This document shows, one piece after another, positions 34,888-43,617 of a stretch of 64,000 nt of DNA. The first letter of the stretch is position 1. The number at the start of each line of letters is the position of its first letter. This stretch comes from Nitrospirota bacterium. GTDB taxonomy: Bacteria > Nitrospirota > Thermodesulfovibrionia > Thermodesulfovibrionales > UBA9159. The stretch is taken from positions 21,245 through 85,244 of the forward strand of contig JAMCWJ010000087.1 in the NCBI GenBank assembly GCA_023475105.1, read 5' to 3'. Under the pieces are notes generated by a model, which had not been told where the DNA came from, did no database searches, and was given only the letters and a program-made list of their open reading frames with translations. The translations under genes and the position numbers were made by a program.

Positions 34888-36021
34888 TCACTTCAAATTG
34901 CGTAGTTGGGCTACCAGAGTGTACAGCTTCCACCGGTATCTCTGGTAGTCGGTTATCGTAGACACGTCGAAGTCTTTTCCGAGACCCGAGTCATCTCCCA
35001 CTCTCACGCAGGTGGGACAGGTGGCCGCGCCCGTAAAATTCGCGAACCTGTACCCCGGGTCCAGCTGGCCTTCGTGAGCGAGAATATAGATCCTTACTTC
35101 CACCAACTGATTTCTTATCTCCTCAGCGGACAACAATGATATGTCTTCGCTCGCGCTGTCGATGGCCCCGTCTGCGTCGGTGTCGAGTTCGTAAATCACC
35201 TGCATATTTGCGACACAGTCGAGAAGCGACGTAACATTCTCCGGGGGAAAAGTGCCGCCTGCATGGCTTAGAACAGCCTTAACCAGGACCCCTGTTCCCG
35301 GGGCGCATCTCCCGGGCAACGCGGCAGGGATGCTCACATAATAATCGGCCCTGTTGAACGGCATCCGTAAGTTCGTGTCGGGGTCGATCCCGTATATCAG
35401 GTACGCCTCCATCTCCTGGGCAGGAGAAAAGGCCGCAGGAAACGACGCCGCCGCGATCGTATAAAATGTATTACCGTCCATCACCAGCTCCCTCATCCTC
35501 GTATCCCCCACCCTGGGCCTGACAACGATCACCCTGTCCGTACCGTACGTCAGGTCCTCAGACCCCCAGGTTCTCGGCGTCGGCACACTTTCGTTAACGA
35601 TGTAAGTCCATCTCTGTGCGGTTTCGCTTCGCGCAACGACAGCAGATTTAATCACCAGATAATCCGAGTCCTTTGCAATGCCGGGATAGCTCTTGTTATT
35701 GCCGCTCAGAATGGCTCTCGGTGCTTTGTCGGCGGTACCGTTGTCGTTAAAGTCGGTTGCGGGCGCAGCGGCAGCTTCGTTATAGACGATAGTATCTCCG
35801 GGGAAATACCACGGCAATCCATATCCTGCCTGCTCCAGGTCCGTTCTCAAGAGATCGAGGCCGACAATACCCTCTATGGAGGTCTCGGCAATCCTGCTCT
35901 GCTGCTTAAACTGATTCACGAGCGGGATAAATATTCCCGTTGCGGCAGCTATGGCGAAAGAAAAGATCGCAACGGTGATCATCAGTTCTACGAGGCTGAA
36001 TCCATCCTGTTTCCCGGTCAT
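34888..36021 (-). CDS. pilW: PilW-like minor pilin, operon 1
   Basis: A 377-residue prepilin. QDGFSLVELMITVAIFSFAIAAATGIF holds the prepilin peptidase site (G before FSLVE) with the conserved Glu5 and the hydrophobic stem. A large globular part follows, with LDLLRTDLEQAGYGLPWYF, a strongly conserved PilW segment, and NLRMPFNRADYYVSIP, shared almost word for word with the paralogue at 43.6-44.7 kb. The start overlaps the pilV-like stop as ATGA. A C-terminal Cys pair (CPTC) is present here but absent from the paralogue. Confidence 0.9.
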   Translation of the reverse strand: MTGKQDGFSLVELMITVAIFSFAIAAATGIFIPLVNQFKQQSRIAETSIEGIVGLDLLRTDLEQAGYGLPWYFPGDTIVYNEAAAAPATDFNDNGTADKAPRAILSGNNKSYPGIAKDSDYLVIKSAVVARSETAQRWTYIVNESVPTPRTWGSEDLTYGTDRVIVVRPRVGDTRMRELVMDGNTFYTIAAASFPAAFSPAQEMEAYLIYGIDPDTNLRMPFNRADYYVSIPAALPGRCAPGTGVLVKAVLSHAGGTFPPENVTSLLDCVANMQVIYELDTDADGAIDSASEDISLLSAEEIRNQLVEVRIYILAHEGQLDPGYRFANFTGAATCPTCVRVGDDSGLGKDFDVSTITDYQRYRWKLYTLVAQLRNLK

Positions 36022-36494
36022 GACGGTCTCCCCAATATGGAAGTTATGGAATGCTCGAACTCTTTGCCTGTAGTCGGCTTCGGCACAAAAGGGGCCTCCT
36101 TTCTATGGTCCCAGCCGACGGTGATCTGCAGATTCTTTACGTCGGACGTCAGGTCGCGTATCGTCGTACAGACCCGGTAATCCTTCACGATGTTTCTAAA
36201 GTCTCTCCGGATATCGAAGCAATTCGGCCCCCCGGCTGTCAGTCCGGCGTCGTCGAAGGGAAGAGTCCTCAACCCGTTATGAGAAGTGCCGCTCGTATCC
36301 GTCAATACCCCGTTCAGTCTCTGCGCCCCGATCCGTACTGCTTCGTCCCTGAACTGGTTTCGCAGACCGCTTTCCATGCTCAGGAGACTGGCCTGAACAA
36401 GACCGAGAAGGGCCACGAGAATGATTATGAGCGAAATCATCACCTCGACAAGGGTAAACCCTCTTGAATTACTTAATGTCACAAGTCGCGCCAT
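36018..36494 (-). CDS. pilV: PilV-like minor pilin, operon 1
   Basis: A 158-residue prepilin with the cleavage motif RGFTLVEVMISLIIILVALLGLVQA near residues 11-31. MESGLRNQFRDEAVRIGAQRLN is the helix continuation typical of PilV. The start lies 26 nt inside the fimT-like gene, exactly the overlap seen in the second operon. Function is as part of the minor-pilin/PilY1 tip complex. Confidence 0.88.
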   Translation of the reverse strand: MARLVTLSNSRGFTLVEVMISLIIILVALLGLVQASLLSMESGLRNQFRDEAVRIGAQRLNGVLTDTSGTSHNGLRTLPFDDAGLTAGGPNCFDIRRDFRNIVKDYRVCTTIRDLTSDVKNLQITVGWDHRKEAPFVPKPTTGKEFEHSITSILGRPS

Positions 36495-36996
36495 TGTATT
36501 TTCCGATATTGATTTTTGTAAGCGAAGTTACGATGCAGTCGTAATCGACCTCGGAGGTATCATAAACAGCGCCTGTTTCGGGATTTAGAAGCCAGATAGT
36601 CCCGTCGGGCGTCACAAAACCCCTGCCGCTCATAAGTACCGTATTGGCCGGCACCATCACGGTTAGGTTCCATCTTACGGGATACCTGAGGCCGCTCTTC
36701 GAAAGGGTCTTCGAGATGCCCGTCGTCAGCTCACCTGCAAGGCACTGCCCGTCAAATGGGGGGGTGTCTTCGCAAATATCATACCGGTCCGCCGATAACG
36801 CCACGACGTACTGAACATTTCTCCCCATCGCCCTCGCCCGTGCATCCATCATGTCGACCTGCATCGTCTTGATCTGGCTCTCCACCTTGCCCCTCTGAAT
36901 CAAGCCGACAAATTGAAACGCCATCGCCATGACGAGAATGCCGATTATGGCGACCACGACCACCAGCTCTATCAGCGTCATTCCAGATTGTTTCAT
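36469..36996 (-). CDS. fimT: FimT/GspH-like minor pilin, operon 1
   Basis: A 175-residue pseudopilin. SGMTLIELVVVVAIIGILVMAMAF is the prepilin motif (Met instead of Phe at +1, Glu5 kept), followed by the GspH/FimT helix with QIKTMQVDMMDARARAMGR. The globular part ends in a Cys-containing tail (DYDCIV, GATCDIK). Its ATG overlaps the PilY1 stop (ATGA). Confidence 0.87.
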   Translation of the reverse strand: MKQSGMTLIELVVVVAIIGILVMAMAFQFVGLIQRGKVESQIKTMQVDMMDARARAMGRNVQYVVALSADRYDICEDTPPFDGQCLAGELTTGISKTLSKSGLRYPVRWNLTVMVPANTVLMSGRGFVTPDGTIWLLNPETGAVYDTSEVDYDCIVTSLTKINIGKYNGATCDIK

Positions 36997-39900
36997 CGTT
37001 CCCGCATGTGAAGAATCTTCCTTATCGGCCTCGGGGTGATCACCGCAGACATGCCCGAGCCCTTCGGCGGCGCACCCGGCCCCATATTACTTCGCCTGTT
37101 GCCCCTTTCAGTAAAAGCGGACGACAACGCGACCTCCTTGATCTCTCCCGTGGAGACCTGAATCAATGCCATTCCCCTGAGAGCGGATGAGGGCGCCACA
37201 CCGCCGGTACTGTAATTTACGGCCCAGAGATAGGAATTCCCGCTGAACCCGCATACGTCGGCAGTCGGCGCGAAGGTCGTGAAGAAGACAGCGCCGGTGA
37301 ATGCCGCGAGGGGATTCGTTATCAGCCGTTCCGCCTTGAAAGAAGTACCGGGTCCGTCGAGGGTAATATACCATCCGACAGGAGGCTCGGTGGCAGGCGG
37401 CGTATCTGCGAGGGTAAGGCCCGACAGGGGAGCGGCCGTACAACTGCTATCGAACTGGTCGGAGCCCAGGTAGCACGGCTCCTTCACTCCATAGATTGCG
37501 CGAACAGCGTCGGCGTCATCAATGGTTGTCCCAGCCTTGTAAAAATACCTGCCTGTCCCGAAATAGAGCCATAACTTATGGTTTCCAGTGTCCTGGAGAT
37601 GAGAGATGGACGCGGTCACCGGTCCGATGCCGTTTATCAGAATGCTCGGCACCCAATCATCGGGGTTCGTGCTTTCCTTGGTGATAACTCTCACCACTCC
37701 GCCCGCCCAACTCGTACCGGACTGCTGGGTATATCCTACATAAAATACATCATCCTGGTAGTTTCCTGTCCTGGAGGGCTTCCACCTGTCGGTATCGATG
37801 GGGGTATTCATTATCGAACTGCCGAAGGCGTTCGAAAGGCCGAGCTCAGCGCTCATCGTCCTCACGACGCTTCCGCTTTTCACGTCGACGACAAGGATGC
37901 TGAGAGGCTGGTCCGATCTCCCGAGAAACTGATGGCTTCCCGAATCTATGGGCCCCGTCGGACCCGAGGCAAAAACAGCAAACCACTTTCCGTTTTTGTC
38001 TTTACCTCCGGTCCTCACAATGAGGGGCCCGGAGGTCGAAAAGCCGACGCGGGAATCCGACAGCTCCCAGAGAAGGGTCGGGTTCGCGGGGTCTGTCACA
38101 TCCAGGGCAAAGTATGATGAATAGCCGACATCATTCATGGGTGTCTTCACGCAATCCGGAAGGCCGTTCGTCGTCGAATTGCACGCTGCACTCGCATTTC
38201 TGCATGCGCCGCCCTGCCCCATTCCGCCGATAAGGATCGTCCTCCATGTCGAGCCGTCACTCGGCCTCGAGTTGTTCGAAAGGTCTACGGAACCCGGAAC
38301 GCCGATGCTCGCATCGAACAGGTAGGGCGTTGCATCCACATAATAGAGATGACAATAGTCGGGGTCACCCAGATATCTCAGGTAGGGAAGGGAGTTTTTC
38401 GGGATGAAGGCCCACATCTCCTGCCCGAGCGGGACAGAAGGATCGGGATTGTCGAGGCGCGCCTTCTTAGTGTCCAACTGCTCCATCACCAGTTTGCCGA
38501 GCTTAAAGGCATGGAGCATTCCGTCGTTTGCTCCGACGTATACCATCCCCCTTCCTTTATAACCGGAAGAGTTGACGAATTTGTTATAGCTCGAATCGCT
38601 ATATCCGGTAGGAGCCGATGAGTCGTAGGTATTAAGGCGAATCCATGACTGAAGTCTCGGGGTCGAGGATATGATGTCCCCGAGCTTCCATATATGAGTC
38701 TCGCCGGCGTCTATCACATTGTTGCCGTTCGTATCGATGCTGGCCGTCCTCGACCGGTAAGAAGCGCATGTATCGCCCGGGCAGTCTGCGTTTGAGGTGC
38801 ACACAGCCCCGGAAGACGCGCAGTACTGGACGTCGAAACCGCCTACATAATTTATGATATTCCTCGCCTCATTGAGCGTGCCGGCCTGCAGATAACTCTG
38901 CAACGTTCCTGCATTTGCCGTAGAAAAACTCAACAGCGACGCGCCATCCGTTGTCGTATAGAACCGCCTCGGAGTCGTCGCCGGATCCCGCGCCCATAAA
39001 AGGCTCCCGGCCTCCCAGAGATTCTTTGCCTTCTCCAGTTCAACGGTTCTCAAAAGAGTCAGCGAACTCCCATCGCCCGTGTTGTCCTTATACAGATCGG
39101 CCACGGTCTTGTTCAGGAGAGAATCGAACCTGAAATGGACGACATTGTCCTGGAGGAGGTCCAGCTCCTTATTCATATCCGTATCTTCCCTAATTGTGCT
39201 CAATGCGAGCTTCGGATCGAGATAATACCAGAGGTTTTGCATCTCGCCTATCCATGAAATCTCCGCGTTGCCGAAGTCCTTTTTCGGATAGAAAAACGCC
39301 TGGAGCAGGTTCGCCCCGCTTCCCTCACCCGAGGCGAGGATCGAGACCGCCGTGCCGGAACTCGTGCGGCGCAGGATATCCAGCACCGCGCTCAGGATGG
39401 TGTTCTTGATCTCCAATGCGTCGGTGGCGTTGTAATAAGTGTCCGGGAGCCCGTCGTTGTTCTTGTCCCAGTCGGTCGAAGACGGAGGCAACGCCGTGCA
39501 GGAACTCCCCCTCCCCTGCAAACCCGCGCAGTCCGTTGGATAGCAGCTGGTACCAGGGAAGCCGTTCAAATTGTCGGGCCACGGCTTCGTCGTCGCGTTG
39601 TAATCGAAGGAGCCGTACATCGCGACATTCCTCAGTGCCTGGTCTCCCGATGCACCGGCAACTGCGAAAAGGCTGATGCTGTAAACCCCGGCGACTTTCG
39701 TATTCACAAGCGGGTCGCCGCTCTTGACGTTCGTAAACCCTTTATGCATGCAGTAGGCAGCGACGACTGGGTCTGAAGAAGCCGATGTGCAGGGATCGGC
39801 CCCCAGATTCCCGATCGAACAGTCCACGTTGCCCCTTCCGTTCGTGTTCCACTGGCCGTCCGACATGAGGATCACATAGTTCCCGGCGCAGGGAACGAAG

Positions 39901-41063
39901 AGGCAATTGGTGCCGCCCTGTTGACAGATATACATCGGGTTTTTCCAGTGGTCTCCGCTTCCGCTTTGAGCCGGGAGCCCTCCGTATAGGGGGTCCTTCT
40001 GCGCATAATAATTCAACATGTCCCACATAGCAGGACCGGTCGGAGTGGAACTGTTTGGCTTTATCGTGTTTAGGTGAGAGATAAGATTCATGTAAGGGAA
40101 CAGGACATTAGTGGAGTTCGCAGAGGTGAAGTCCCCTACGAAGATCCCATCAACCACCTGCGAGCCGCCGAAGGCCAGCTCACCCATCCTCGGGAGAATC
40201 GAAAGCCCCTCGAAGATAAAAGCGAGCCCAGCATAAACCCTGTCCCAGGGGACCTTCAGCTGAGTGCCGTCGTCGGCTTCGAGAATGCACCCACCCGTTA
40301 TCGTGCCGGTATCGTTTATCGGAAGAGCGTCATTGCATACGGTGCCGACCTTCCCGGTCGAACTGTTTCCGGACTGGCTCCAGACTTCCGGGTCGCACGA
40401 TGTCGGGTCGCAAGTTCCGCTCGTGCATGTATACGAGCTGGGACACGTAGCAGGGGACCCACCTGTCATGGCCCAGCGAAGAAGATCGATCCTGGTCATA
40501 TGAACATAGTTGAGGAAATTCCCGGACTGAACATTGCAGTCTCCCGATATCGATACGTCCGTGCAGCAGCCGTAGGTGTTTCTGCCATGGCCTGTGCCGC
40601 AGCCGAATGCCCCGGGGCCGCTGCCGTACAGGCCGGCGTTTGCACAGCGGCTGCTGCTTCTCACACACTGGTTTGCCGTGCAGGTTATGATACAGGGGTT
40701 GCCGGTAGCGACAGTCTCCTGATAGACACCGTTTGCATCCAGGTTATAATATTTATCGGGCGTAAAATATCCTTCATAGACCTTGCTAGCGTTATAGCCG
40801 CAGTTACCCCCCGGTCCGGTTGCACAATTTGGGTCGCAAGGATAATTAGCATTGGCGCCTGCGTAATAACCGCACCAGCTCATACTGCCGCTCACATCCA
40901 TTGCGAGCATGATATTCGGTTGGATTGCCTGGCTCACAATGGGAGGAATCTGGCAATAACTGTCCATCGGAGCAGGAACTGCTGCGCGAGATGTGGAGGG
41001 GAAAAAACCGGAGAGCGCCAAGACAATGAAAACGACCAGTATCGAAAAAATATCTCTTTTCAT
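36993..41063 (-). CDS. pilY1: PilY1-like pilus tip adhesin, operon 1
   Basis: The product has 1356 residues from the ATG at 41063, which is coupled to the upstream stop (TAATG). A signal peptide (to about residue 27) precedes a von Willebrand A-like domain whose MIDAS motif is DVSGS at 56-60, followed by a Cys-rich stretch (GNCGYNAS, GYGCCTD-like). The C-terminal half is the PilY1 beta-propeller: GRGMVYVGANDGMLHAF, MWAFIPKNSLPYLRYL, YFALDVTDPANPTLLWEL and FASGPTGP. A calcium-loop candidate DTNGNNVID precedes the propeller, as in Pseudomonas PilY1. It should sit at the pilus tip, promote extension and mediate attachment. The last residues (KILHMRER) mirror those of the paralogue. Confidence 0.92.
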   Translation of the reverse strand: MKRDIFSILVVFIVLALSGFFPSTSRAAVPAPMDSYCQIPPIVSQAIQPNIMLAMDVSGSMSWCGYYAGANANYPCDPNCATGPGGNCGYNASKVYEGYFTPDKYYNLDANGVYQETVATGNPCIITCTANQCVRSSSRCANAGLYGSGPGAFGCGTGHGRNTYGCCTDVSISGDCNVQSGNFLNYVHMTRIDLLRWAMTGGSPATCPSSYTCTSGTCDPTSCDPEVWSQSGNSSTGKVGTVCNDALPINDTGTITGGCILEADDGTQLKVPWDRVYAGLAFIFEGLSILPRMGELAFGGSQVVDGIFVGDFTSANSTNVLFPYMNLISHLNTIKPNSSTPTGPAMWDMLNYYAQKDPLYGGLPAQSGSGDHWKNPMYICQQGGTNCLFVPCAGNYVILMSDGQWNTNGRGNVDCSIGNLGADPCTSASSDPVVAAYCMHKGFTNVKSGDPLVNTKVAGVYSISLFAVAGASGDQALRNVAMYGSFDYNATTKPWPDNLNGFPGTSCYPTDCAGLQGRGSSCTALPPSSTDWDKNNDGLPDTYYNATDALEIKNTILSAVLDILRRTSSGTAVSILASGEGSGANLLQAFFYPKKDFGNAEISWIGEMQNLWYYLDPKLALSTIREDTDMNKELDLLQDNVVHFRFDSLLNKTVADLYKDNTGDGSSLTLLRTVELEKAKNLWEAGSLLWARDPATTPRRFYTTTDGASLLSFSTANAGTLQSYLQAGTLNEARNIINYVGGFDVQYCASSGAVCTSNADCPGDTCASYRSRTASIDTNGNNVIDAGETHIWKLGDIISSTPRLQSWIRLNTYDSSAPTGYSDSSYNKFVNSSGYKGRGMVYVGANDGMLHAFKLGKLVMEQLDTKKARLDNPDPSVPLGQEMWAFIPKNSLPYLRYLGDPDYCHLYYVDATPYLFDASIGVPGSVDLSNNSRPSDGSTWRTILIGGMGQGGACRNASAACNSTTNGLPDCVKTPMNDVGYSSYFALDVTDPANPTLLWELSDSRVGFSTSGPLIVRTGGKDKNGKWFAVFASGPTGPIDSGSHQFLGRSDQPLSILVVDVKSGSVVRTMSAELGLSNAFGSSIMNTPIDTDRWKPSRTGNYQDDVFYVGYTQQSGTSWAGGVVRVITKESTNPDDWVPSILINGIGPVTASISHLQDTGNHKLWLYFGTGRYFYKAGTTIDDADAVRAIYGVKEPCYLGSDQFDSSCTAAPLSGLTLADTPPATEPPVGWYITLDGPGTSFKAERLITNPLAAFTGAVFFTTFAPTADVCGFSGNSYLWAVNYSTGGVAPSSALRGMALIQVSTGEIKEVALSSAFTERGNRRSNMGPGAPPKGSGMSAVITPRPIRKILHMRER

Positions 41064-41389
41064 TACATTCCACCCGCCCGCCATAATGTTCTTATTCTAT
41101 AGATTGCGCCGCCCTTGCAAACCGAGCTGTCGATCGAAAAAGCGACCCTTTTGCCCACAAAACCCTCCACGTCTTCAGTTTTGCCGACCCTGAATCTCCT
41201 CAACCCGGGGCAGCTGCGAGATTTCACGTTGACAACAACTGTGCCCGATTTGACATCGACGCTGTTCAGAAAACCGGTCAGATAGAGTTCGTCCACCGCC
41301 TTTGCATGATGCGTCGTTAAGACCAGAAATGCAAAAACCAAAACGATAAAGACAAACCCATATAGTCTGTTTCCTCTATCCATATTCAC
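41063..41389 (-). CDS. Small exported protein of unknown function, first gene of pilin operon 1
   Basis: A 108-residue protein (106 if the Met codon at 41383 is used) with a signal peptide ending near HHAKA. The mature part (about 80 residues) is predicted to be all beta: LTGFLNSVDVKSGTVVVNVKS, then RFRVGKTEDVEGFVGKRVAFSID. Two cysteines (SCPG, VCKG) could form a disulfide. It resembles OB- or SH3-like small periplasmic proteins, but I do not recognise a family. Its stop overlaps the PilY1 start by one base, so it is translationally tied to PilY1. The second operon lacks it. Confidence 0.75.
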   Translation of the reverse strand: MNMDRGNRLYGFVFIVLVFAFLVLTTHHAKAVDELYLTGFLNSVDVKSGTVVVNVKSRSCPGLRRFRVGKTEDVEGFVGKRVAFSIDSSVCKGGAIYRIRTLWRAGGM

Positions 41390-41573
41390 CTCACGATAAA
41401 AAAGGCAACGTTATCACCGGAAACTTCAGGCGTGATGGGCGAGCCCGATTGGAAGCCGGCAAGGAAGGTCCCGAACACTGCCGCACTCTGCAACTTCTCT
41501 TCATCTCCTCCACCCCCGAACGAACATTCTCGAATACGAACGACCTCTCAAAATCGTTCATTCATGATGTTTA

Positions 41574-41592
41574 CAAGCACAACTTATGCCAA
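41574..41592 (-). promoter_or_regulatory. Sigma-54 promoter of pilin operon 1
   Basis: TTGGCATAAGTTGTGCTTG on the minus strand has GG and GC exactly 10 nt apart, matching the RpoN consensus TGGCAC-N5-TTGC closely. The predicted start of transcription lies about 180 nt before the first gene. Confidence 0.65.
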
Positions 41593-41640
41593 TTCATGAT
41601 TGCGAATAATTAAGGAAAATTAATAAATCTCTCGACACGC

Positions 41641-41667
41641 TTGTGTAATGTGTTACCCAAACTGTGA
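41641..41667. promoter_or_regulatory. Conserved upstream box of pilin operon 1 (probable activator site)
   Basis: TTGTGTAATGTGTTACCCAA followed by ACTGTGA. It matches 49964-49990 upstream of operon 2 at most positions, in the same orientation and at almost the same distance from the sigma-54 element (63 versus 66 nt). An NtrC/PilR-type activator site is likely. An inverted copy, TCATTACA, lies just beyond it. Confidence 0.6.
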
Positions 41668-41977
41668 CTTTCATTACATAATACTGGACAGTCCACAGAC
41701 GTCCAGGCGAAAAGCGGTTCGCCTCAATGGCTCCGGCCAAAACCTGCCAGCGCCGCCTGAATGGCCGCTTTGCGAGGCCTGTCTCCGGCGGAGAAACGCC
41801 AAGCAGTCTTTTGCCGTGATCGAATGACCCTTCAAGGTGCATCGTGCTTCATCGGGTTTTATGCTCCTATAGGTCTTTTTTGGCCTACAGGACTGTTTTA
41901 GCCCATGGCTGGAACAAACCTACTAATGTAATGCGGCTTAAGTCCCTTACAAAGAAACTCTCGGGAAGAAAGTTCAT

Positions 41978-42046
41978 CGTCATTCCTGAGATGGTAATCG
42001 GGAATCCAGAGCCCTTTCAATTCCCCTCTTGCAAAGGGGAGATCCG
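41978..42046. repeat. Decayed copy of the palindromic intergenic repeat
   Basis: CGTCATTCC, GGGAATCCA, CCCTTT, AATTCCCC and a TCCCCT/AGGGGA hairpin occur in the same order as in the repeat at 31803-31922. It lies between the operon 1 control region and the toxin-antitoxin promoter. The stretch 41668-41977 shows no gene. Confidence 0.6.
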
Positions 42047-42056
42047 TCTTTTCATC

Positions 42057-42087
42057 TTGACATCATAACTATCATAGTTGATATAAT
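42057..42087 (+). promoter_or_regulatory. Promoter and operator of the toxin-antitoxin pair
   Basis: TTGACA (42057-42062) and TATAAT (42082-42087) flank the perfect palindrome AACTATCATAGTT (42067-42079). The 19-nt spacing is long. The palindrome between the boxes is a natural operator for the Phd-type antitoxin. Confidence 0.6.
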
Positions 42088-42106
42088 TATTACAGGAGAC
42101 ACAAAC

Positions 42107-42379
42107 ATGACAAAAGAACTGAATGCTTTAAAAATCAGACAGAGTCTTGGTGAGATCCTTGAGGAGGTCTATTACAAGGGAGAGGAATTTATCATTAAGA
42201 GAGGCAGGAAGCCCATGGCAGTGCTGATACCGATTGACGAATTCGACAGCCTTAAGAGGCAGAGGGAAAAGGATATGCAGGTATTGAGCAGGATCAGGGG
42301 GAAGACCAAGGCCGCTTCGGCAAAAGAGATCGAGAAGGACGTTGAGGAAGCGGTTAAGGCGGTAAGGAAGGTTGGATAA
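42107..42379 (+). CDS. Phd/YefM-type antitoxin
   Basis: A 90-residue antitoxin. KIRQSLGEILEEVYYKGEEFIIKRGRKPMAVLIPIDEF is the Phd/YefM N-terminal DNA-binding fold (the RxGxPxAVLxP motif is clear). The C-terminal part is charged and helical (KTKAASAKEIEKDVEEAVKAV) and would wrap the toxin. A CAGGAG ribosome-binding site precedes the ATG at 42107. It overlaps the toxin start by 8 nt. Confidence 0.92.
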   Translation: MTKELNALKIRQSLGEILEEVYYKGEEFIIKRGRKPMAVLIPIDEFDSLKRQREKDMQVLSRIRGKTKAASAKEIEKDVEEAVKAVRKVG

Positions 42380-42800
42380 ATACAGGGTCGTTATCGACAC
42401 CAATGTCTTGATTAGCGGTGTCATCCAGGGGAAAGGCTTTCCCTATAGAATCGTGAGGGCATGGGAGCAGGGAGATTTGATACTTATAACGTCAGCCGCA
42501 ACTATTGAAGAAGCGAGCAGGGTCCTGAAGTATCCCAGGATCAAATCGAAGTATGGACTCGACGATGCCGACATAAAGGAGACCGTTCTGAACCTGACGA
42601 AATATTCTGTGTTTATCAATGATCTCCCTGGAGTAGATGTCATAAAAGAGGACCCCTCCGACAACAGTTTTCTCGCGGCGGCCCTGAGCGGCAAAGCGGA
42701 CCATATCATTTCCGGGGATGCGCATTTGCAGAATCTGAATGCGTACGGGGGAATTGAGATAATGTCGCCGAAAACTTTTTGGGCAATGGCGGGGCGGTAA
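42372..42800 (+). CDS. PIN-domain toxin (VapC-like ribonuclease)
   Basis: A 142-residue PIN protein of the COG1569 type. The acidic active site is visible: D9 in VVIDTNVL, E46 in TIEEASRVL, D97 in DPSDNSFLAAA and D116 in ISGDAHL. Translation begins at TTG (42372), 8 nt inside the antitoxin gene, which keeps toxin yield below antitoxin. Expected to cleave RNA, possibly tRNA, when free of the antitoxin. The pair lies on the plus strand between two minus-strand pilin operons. Confidence 0.93.
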   Translation: MDKYRVVIDTNVLISGVIQGKGFPYRIVRAWEQGDLILITSAATIEEASRVLKYPRIKSKYGLDDADIKETVLNLTKYSVFINDLPGVDVIKEDPSDNSFLAAALSGKADHIISGDAHLQNLNAYGGIEIMSPKTFWAMAGR

Positions 42801-42879
42801 AGATGGTTGCTCGCAATGGTGCTGCTGCGGCTCCATCGGGATACCGATGAAGGACGACTCGTCTGAGAAGCGCTACAAC

Positions 42880-43617
42880 TCAGTAGAGATAAAGTACAGA
42901 GAGCTTTGCCCGTTCGGAAGGGTTTGCCGCACTTTCCGATTCGAGTTCAAGCGTATACAGGAAGGGGATGCTCTTGACCGCCACTTCGCCGCTGTTTGCG
43001 CTGACCACCCCTTTGCTCGTAAGCCCCTCGTCGGGTCCGGAATTGCCTTCGACAGTGTCGACGATCTTTGCATAGACCCTGTAGGTGTTCCCTACACCCA
43101 GGTCGAGGCGCATGTCGAAGGAAGAAGGTCCCGCTGTAAACGTCTTGTCGCACCCCTCCGACCAGGTGCTCGAAGAGGTATTGAGCTTTGCCGCAAGCCC
43201 TGTATAAGGATCTCCTGCTCCCGACGTTCCCTTGCACGCATCGGTGACGGCGAACACGGGATTGAGGGCTGCGTCGTTCAGATCGTCCGAGAAGGATGCA
43301 GTCGGAACCGGATCCCCCCTCCGCCCGATCAGTTGATAGACGATATCTGCCCCGCCTTTTCCCGCCTCGACCGCAGTCCTGTACCTCTTTTGATAACCGC
43401 TCATCCTGGCGCCGGCCGTGACCATATAGATCAGTCCTGCCATGAGCGCGAGCAGGATCGCCGAAAGCACGAGCACCATCACAAGGGCGAGACCTTTTTC
43501 AGTGGACAGTAGGAAGTAGACAGCAGACAGGGACTTCTTATCGGCTAACAGCAAAGCACTCTTTTCCCCCTGCATGCTGTCTGCTGTTTCCTGTTTCCTG
43601 TCTACTGTCTTTTTCAC
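42880..43617 (-). CDS. pilX: PilX-like minor pilin, operon 2, with a repeat-derived N-terminal extension
   Basis: A 245-residue paralogue of the PilX-like protein at 34.2-34.9 kb. The hydrophobic helix EKGLALVMVLVLSAILLALMAG begins only at residue about 40. The codons before it are made by an imperfect inverted repeat (43501-43609) and look unlike a pilin leader: MKKTVDRKQETADSMQGEKS and so on. The globular part has a Cys pair (DACKG, EGCDK), and the ends ANPSERAKLSVLYLY and DNPDERANFSVLYAY correspond. The ATG overlaps the pilW-like stop (ATGA). Prepilin peptidase may still cut after the Gly in EKG; an internal TTG start is an alternative. Confidence 0.82.
   Translation of the reverse strand: MKKTVDRKQETADSMQGEKSALLLADKKSLSAVYFLLSTEKGLALVMVLVLSAILLALMAGLIYMVTAGARMSGYQKRYRTAVEAGKGGADIVYQLIGRRGDPVPTASFSDDLNDAALNPVFAVTDACKGTSGAGDPYTGLAAKLNTSSSTWSEGCDKTFTAGPSSFDMRLDLGVGNTYRVYAKIVDTVEGNSGPDEGLTSKGVVSANSGEVAVKSIPFLYTLELESESAANPSERAKLSVLYLY
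43501..43609. repeat. Imperfect inverted repeat inside pilX of operon 2
   Basis: Left arm 43501-43530 (AGTGGACAGTAGGAAGTAG then ACAGCAGACAG) and right arm 43577-43609 (CTGTCTGCTGTTTCC and on to TGTCTACTGTC) are near reverse complements around a 46-nt loop. The arms are built from GACAGTAG/ACAGCAGACAG words. It looks like a miniature element inserted in frame near the 5' end of the gene. Confidence 0.65.

Noticed and set aside
41390..41700. Possible cyclic-di-GMP riboswitch ahead of the pilin operons
   Set aside because: The conserved GEMM elements are not present; sigma-54 elements and a shared box explain the leaders better.
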